Shown here one piece after another: positions 47,873-51,849 of a stretch of 51,849 bases of DNA (position 1 is the stretch's first letter; each line of letters starts with the position of its first letter). The notes below the pieces were generated by a model. That model saw only the letters and a program-made list of their open reading frames with translations, made no database searches and was not told the DNA's origin. The DNA comes from a virus, in IMG/VR virus record IMGVR_UViG_3300003691_000008, positions 1 through 51,849 of that record. One strand, 5' to 3'. Both the position numbers and the translations under genes were made by a program.

Positions 47873-49120
47873 TTACTCTGTTTTCGTTATTACTTTGTCC
47901 ATTAAAAATGTTGTCCAAATGTCCATTGCTTGCCGTTTTTCATTAATATAGTTATATCTGTCGTAGTGAATCGTTGATACGTCTGATTTATCATGCTGCT
48001 GCAGTATATCCCGCATTTCTTTACTAATACCCGCCGCCCCCATTAATGTTTTACATGTTCTCCTAAAATCACGCGGGGCAAATATTGGCATATCATGCTT
48101 TTTACACCAACGTTGCAGTGACATTCTTAACGTTGACAAACTTGCATGTTCGTTAGCATTATCTCGATGCGGCCACAAGTGCCCTACTTTGTTTCTCATT
48201 AACGCGAGTTCAGTTATTAACTCTTTACCTAACGGTGAAATAGGTACCAGGTGATCACCACGTTTTCTCATTTTAATACGGTCTTTGGGTATGGTAAAAA
48301 TACCACTCTCTAAATCAAACTCGCTTAGTTTGCTGTAATAAAGTTCACAAACACGTTGACCACCAAATGCTAACGCAGCTTTAAAATAAAGTTGCGACAT
48401 TTTAGGTAAGTCGTCGGCGTGCCAAACTTTGTATAGTTCGTCAGTTGTTAACCAACGTTCACCGGCATTTTTAGGGATTTCATAGGTAATATCACGAATA
48501 GGGTTATTCGATAGGCCGTAACGGTTTTCTTCTTTAAATTGCTCTGGTGAATTGTCAAACTCGATGGCGAATTTACACATAGACATTAAAGCGCTACGTA
48601 CAGCCCAAGATTGTTGCTTAGCGCCACGATTATAAACGCGGTAAATTAATTCACGGGCAAAATCAGTGGTAAAGTCTTGCGGTTGCATAGATGAAGTAAT
48701 AAATGGGGTAACGTCACTTTTGTATATATTTACAGTACGTTTTATTGTTGTATCTGCCCAATTTTTCTTTACAAATAAAATGAAGTCTTCAATCAGTTCT
48801 AATAAAGAACGCTGTGCCACGGCTTGTTGCTTTTCCACTTTTATTTGAATTTTATCTGCAGCAGGGTTTCCGCCCCTTTGTACTAATTCAGATAGCGCTA
48901 AAAACTTCTTTCTAGCATCAGCTAACGAAAGTGCCCCATACGGGCCAATCTCTATTCGTCTGCGGCCATTGAGAAAATATTGAAATTGAAACTTTTTAGT
49001 ACCCGTTGGATACACTTTTAATTGTAAGCGGCCAACGCCCCGCGCATCACTATCAGCGGTGATTACATAAGGCTTATCTTTAGGTTTAAGCGCTTTAATA
49101 CTTTTATCGGTAAAGTGCAT
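47873..49120 (-). CDS. Tyrosine integrase, DUF4102/P4-like
   Basis: 415 residues from ATG 49118-49120 (MHFTDKSIKALKPKDKPYVI). The upstream extension to 49183 is not typical of the family. The N-terminal arm-binding DUF4102 domain (1-90) is followed by a core-binding region (100-200) and the catalytic domain with R256 (GGQRVCEL), R353 (APRDFRRT), H376 (LQQHDKSD) and Tyr386 (HYDRYNY). The usual His of HxxR is Arg350 here, as in several relatives. It would integrate the island by site-specific recombination. It is at the island edge, directed inward, 320 bp from the core gene fadE. No tRNA is seen beside it. Confidence 0.88.
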   Translation of the reverse strand: MHFTDKSIKALKPKDKPYVITADSDARGVGRLQLKVYPTGTKKFQFQYFLNGRRRIEIGPYGALSLADARKKFLALSELVQRGGNPAADKIQIKVEKQQAVAQRSLLELIEDFILFVKKNWADTTIKRTVNIYKSDVTPFITSSMQPQDFTTDFARELIYRVYNRGAKQQSWAVRSALMSMCKFAIEFDNSPEQFKEENRYGLSNNPIRDITYEIPKNAGERWLTTDELYKVWHADDLPKMSQLYFKAALAFGGQRVCELYYSKLSEFDLESGIFTIPKDRIKMRKRGDHLVPISPLGKELITELALMRNKVGHLWPHRDNANEHASLSTLRMSLQRWCKKHDMPIFAPRDFRRTCKTLMGAAGISKEMRDILQQHDKSDVSTIHYDRYNYINEKRQAMDIWTTFLMDKVITKTE

Positions 49121-49441
49121 AGTGTCAGTAACCGAGTCAGTTAGTCTTAATATAAGTGTAACTGAGTGAGATAGCACAAACAAGGAATGTGATTAAGAGG
49201 CCGTATTATATAGGGTTTTAGAGATTATATGGTGTTATTTAAGAAAGGCCGTTAAGTCATCGCTAAAAGCTCACACATTTTTTAACCTCTTAAAACCACC
49301 AAACACTTAAAAGTAAAATGAGCTTGGCTAAACTTACAATTTATTCTATAAATAGAGTATATCATTGACTAAAAATTATTTTAAATTCAAATACTTTTTC
49401 TCTCTACGTTTCACATAAAACATACACTAAAAGGAATCCTT
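49121..49441. other. Island edge and fadE upstream region
   Basis: About 320 bp with no gene. It must hold the integrase promoter, the fadE promoter and probably one attachment site. I found no clear repeat of it elsewhere in the window. AT-rich tracts at 49330-49400 and AAAGGA (49429-49434) before fadE are visible. A fatty-acid regulator site (FadR/PsrA) could lie here, but no convincing palindrome was found. Confidence 0.4.
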
Positions 49442-51849
49442 GTGGATATTATTATTTGGTTATTTGTCGCAATATCCTTAACTTGGTTTATGAGCTATAC
49501 AAGAGCATCATTATCAAGTTTTACCTTGAGCTTTGCTGCTCTGATGGCGTTAGGGTCATTATTCAACATAATTGGCATAGTTTCTTGGCTACTTTTTGCT
49601 GTCATCGCTTTGCCGATAAATATAGATACTATTCGCCAGCAGTTTATCAGTATGCCTTTGTTGGCGATATTTAAAAAAATAATGCCACAAATGTCCTCGA
49701 CTGAACAAGAAGCTATCGATGCTGGTACCACATGGTTCGATGCCGATTTATTTCGTGGTGACCCTGACTGGCAAAAACTTCATAATTATCCAAGACCGAG
49801 ACTGAGCTCTCAAGAAAAAGCATTCTTAGATGGCCCTGTCGAACAAGTTTGTGCCATGGTTAACGATTGGCATATTACGCATGAAATTGCTGATCTTCCA
49901 CCAGAAATATGGCAGTTCTTAAAAGAAAACAAATTTTTTGCCATGATTATCAAAAAACAATACGGTGGCTTAGAATTCTCTGCTTATGCCCAATCACGGG
50001 TTTTACAAAAACTCACCGGGGTTAGCTCGGTTCTTGCCAGCACTGTTGGCGTTCCAAACTCTTTAGGTCCAGGAGAGTTGCTGCAAGAATATGGAACCAA
50101 AGAACAGCAGGATTACTACTTACCTCGCCTAGCGAAAGGTGAAGAAATACCTTGTTTTGCGCTAACAAGTCCTGAGGCAGGATCCGATGCAGGATCTATC
50201 CCTGATGTTGGCATTATTTGTCATGGACAATTTAATGGCAAAGTTGTGCTTGGGATGAAACTGACTTGGGATAAACGTTATATCACCCTTGCCCCTATTG
50301 CTACGGTTTTAGGATTAGCATTTAAATTACAAGACCCTGAGCAGCTACTATCTGAGCAACAAGAGTTAGGTATTACTTGTGCTCTCATTCCAACTGATTT
50401 ATCAGGTATTACCATTGGCCGCAGACACTTCCCGCTCAATATCCCTTTCCAAAATGGTCCCACGCAAGGTAGTGATGTTTTTGTACCACTAGATTTTATT
50501 ATTGGCGGCCCTGATATGGCGGGCCAGGGTTGGCGCATGTTAGTTGAGTGCCTTTCTGTTGGTAGAGCGATTACATTACCATCAAACAGTGCTGGGAGTA
50601 TTAAAGCCACGGCTCTAGCAACGGGTGCATACAGCCGCATAAGACGTCAATTTAAAATGCCCATAGGTAAAATGGAAGGTATCGAAGAACCACTCGCCAA
50701 AATCGGCGCCAATGCCTATTTAATGGATGCTGTCACAACGATGTCAACAGGTGCAATCGACTTAGGCGAAAAGCCCTCGGTTATTTCGGCGATAGCTAAA
50801 TACCACCTTACAGAAAGAATGCGATCTTCCATCATCGATGCAATGGACATTCATGGCGGTAAAGGTATATGTATGGGGCCAAACAATTATCTAGCAAGAA
50901 CTTATCAGGGCGCCCCCATTGCCGTGACGGTTGAAGGTGCCAATATCCTTACCCGCAGTATGATAATTTATGGTCAAGGCGCCATTCGTTGCCATCCATA
51001 CGTATTAGCAGAATTAGAGGCAGCAAATAATAGTGATAATGAACAAGCTCTCAATGACTTTGACCATGCCCTTTTTGGTCATATAGGTTTTAGCATCAGT
51101 AATATTAGTCGTAGTTTGTGGTGCTCAATTACTGGTTCACGTTTCTTAGGCAGTCCATATAATGATGAGACTTGCCGATATTATCAATTACTGACGCGCT
51201 TTAGTGCCAACCTAGCCATGCTTTCAGATATTTCTATGTTATCACTTGGTGCAGATTTAAAACGTAAAGAGCGAATCTCAGCAAGGTTAGGCGATGTGCT
51301 AAGTCAACTGTATTTAGCTAGCGCGACCTTGAAACGTTATAATGATGAAGGAAGAAATACTGCTGATTTTCCTCTAGTACAATGGGCTGTAGAGGATTGT
51401 CTCTACAACATTCAGCATGCTATTGATGAGTTGATTAGTAATTTTCCTAACAAAATTGTTGGAAAAGTATTACGCGTGGTCATCTTCCCTCTAGGTACTT
51501 GGTTAAAAAAACCTAACGATGAAATATCACATAAAGTAGCACAATTATTACAAACCCCTGGTTCCGCACGTACTCGATTAGGTCAAGGACAATACCTAAC
51601 CCGCGATGGTTGTAATATTTTTGGTCGATTAGAGCAAGTACTTGAAGACATAATTAACTGTGAGCCAATTTATGAAAAAGTTTGTCGTGAACTAAATAAA
51701 AAATTACCTTTTTATCATCTCGATAAGGTAGCAGAACTCGGCCTTACTAATAATATCATTTCAAAAGTAGAAGCTGAGTTATTAACCACTGCCGAGATTG
51801 GGCGTCAGTGGGTGATTGCCGTGGATGATTTTGATAATAAGGATATGAC
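49442..51849 (+). CDS. fadE: Acyl-CoA dehydrogenase FadE (3' end just outside window)
   Basis: About 802 residues are present; E. coli FadE is 814. Starts at GTG 49442 (7 nt after AAAGGA). The N-terminal hydrophobic region (1-60) is followed by [75 protein letters not shown] and the active-site region [11 protein letters not shown] (catalytic Glu in VEGAN), all almost word for word as in E. coli. It carries out the first step of beta-oxidation at the inner membrane. A normal core gene; its intactness shows the island inserted upstream and not into it. The last bases (GATATGAC) lie in the VDDFD-like C-terminus. Confidence 0.97.
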   Translation, partial: MDIIIWLFVAISLTWFMSYTRASLSSFTLSFAALMALGSLFNIIGIVSWLLFAVIALPINIDTIRQQFISMPLLAIFKKIMPQMSSTEQEAIDAGTTWFDADLFRGDPDWQKLHNYPRPRLSSQEKAFLDGPVEQVCAMVNDWHITHEIADLPPEIWQFLKENKFFAMIIKKQYGGLEFSAYAQSRVLQKLTGVSSVLASTVGVPNSLGPGELLQEYGTKEQQDYYLPRLAKGEEIPCFALTSPEAGSDAGSIPDVGIICHGQFNGKVVLGMKLTWDKRYITLAPIATVLGLAFKLQDPEQLLSEQQELGITCALIPTDLSGITIGRRHFPLNIPFQNGPTQGSDVFVPLDFIIGGPDMAGQGWRMLVECLSVGRAITLPSNSAGSIKATALATGAYSRIRRQFKMPIGKMEGIEEPLAKIGANAYLMDAVTTMSTGAIDLGEKPSVISAIAKYHLTERMRSSIIDAMDIHGGKGICMGPNNYLARTYQGAPIAVTVEGANILTRSMIIYGQGAIRCHPYVLAELEAANNSDNEQALNDFDHALFGHIGFSISNISRSLWCSITGSRFLGSPYNDETCRYYQLLTRFSANLAMLSDISMLSLGADLKRKERISARLGDVLSQLYLASATLKRYNDEGRNTADFPLVQWAVEDCLYNIQHAIDELISNFPNKIVGKVLRVVIFPLGTWLKKPNDEISHKVAQLLQTPGSARTRLGQGQYLTRDGCNIFGRLEQVLEDIINCEPIYEKVCRELNKKLPFYHLDKVAELGLTNNIISKVEAELLTTAEIGRQWVIAVDDFDNKDM

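Noticed and set aside
49121-49441. tRNA gene as integrase target
   Set aside because: No cloverleaf-like sequence was seen by eye in the integrase-fadE gap on either strand.
49495-50640. Minus-strand ORFs within fadE (e.g. 49495-49731, 50278-50640)
   Set aside because: They mirror the strongly conserved fadE frame and show no motif.

Overview
The window looks like part of the chromosome of an AT-rich marine gammaproteobacterium, most likely an Alteromonadales (Colwellia-like) species. This is inferred from a FadE that matches the gammaproteobacterial enzyme almost end to end, from the codon use, and from the style of the integron attC-like sites. Only the right edge (49.4 kb to the end, fadE) is clearly core chromosome. 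Almost everything else is mobile.

Layout. (1) 1-8.4 kb and 47.24-47.87 kb: accessory cassette territory. It holds the tail of an S24/LexA-type repressor, four small membrane-anchored orphan ORFs followed or preceded by degenerate attC-like sites and hairpins, dispersed repeats, and a three-gene leftward operon (4205-5431, 3677-4204, 1722-3689). That operon reads as an ABC-three-component-type conflict system: a restriction-endonuclease-like protein, a winged-helix middle component, and an SMC-like ABC ATPase with a Cys-rich hook. (2) About 8.42-47.24 kb: a complete-looking transposable (Mu-type) prophage sitting in the cassette array. (3) 47.87-49.12 kb: a tyrosine integrase at the island edge, then fadE.

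Prophage. A CI-like repressor (17.36 kb, rightward) faces a Ner-like regulator (17.25 kb, leftward) across an operator region with a perfect 18-bp palindrome. The early operon runs LEFT: regulators, DDE transposase, AAA+ target-selection ATPase, DUF3164, HU, GemA and, at the far left tip, a Mor-type activator. To the right of the repressor is a lysogenic cargo block (ORF6C-like protein, lipoprotein, and an unrecognised three-gene set ending in a PD-(D/E)XK nuclease). The late genes then run RIGHT in two units that start with near-identical 50-bp leaders (21185 and 30312): endolysin, DUF1353, TraR/DksA, small and large terminase, portal, MuF-type head protein, gpG; then protease/scaffold, gpT capsid, head-tail joining proteins, a long-tail module of siphovirus type (tail tube, G/GT chaperone with a programmed -1 frameshift, tape measure, tailspike, DUF1833, NlpC/P60, J-like tip protein) and a 3TM holin. 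The phage is therefore a chimera of Mu-like transposition and head genes with a lambda/siphovirus-like tail. The divergent arrangement resembles what I remember of the B3/BcepMu group.

Most promising for novelty: the three-gene nuclease cargo of the prophage (19025-21165), the ABC-type operon outside it, the HEIGH zincin-like domain fused to the MuF head protein, the paired late leaders whose conserved hairpin includes the start codon, and the hairpin/repeat-studded cassette region.
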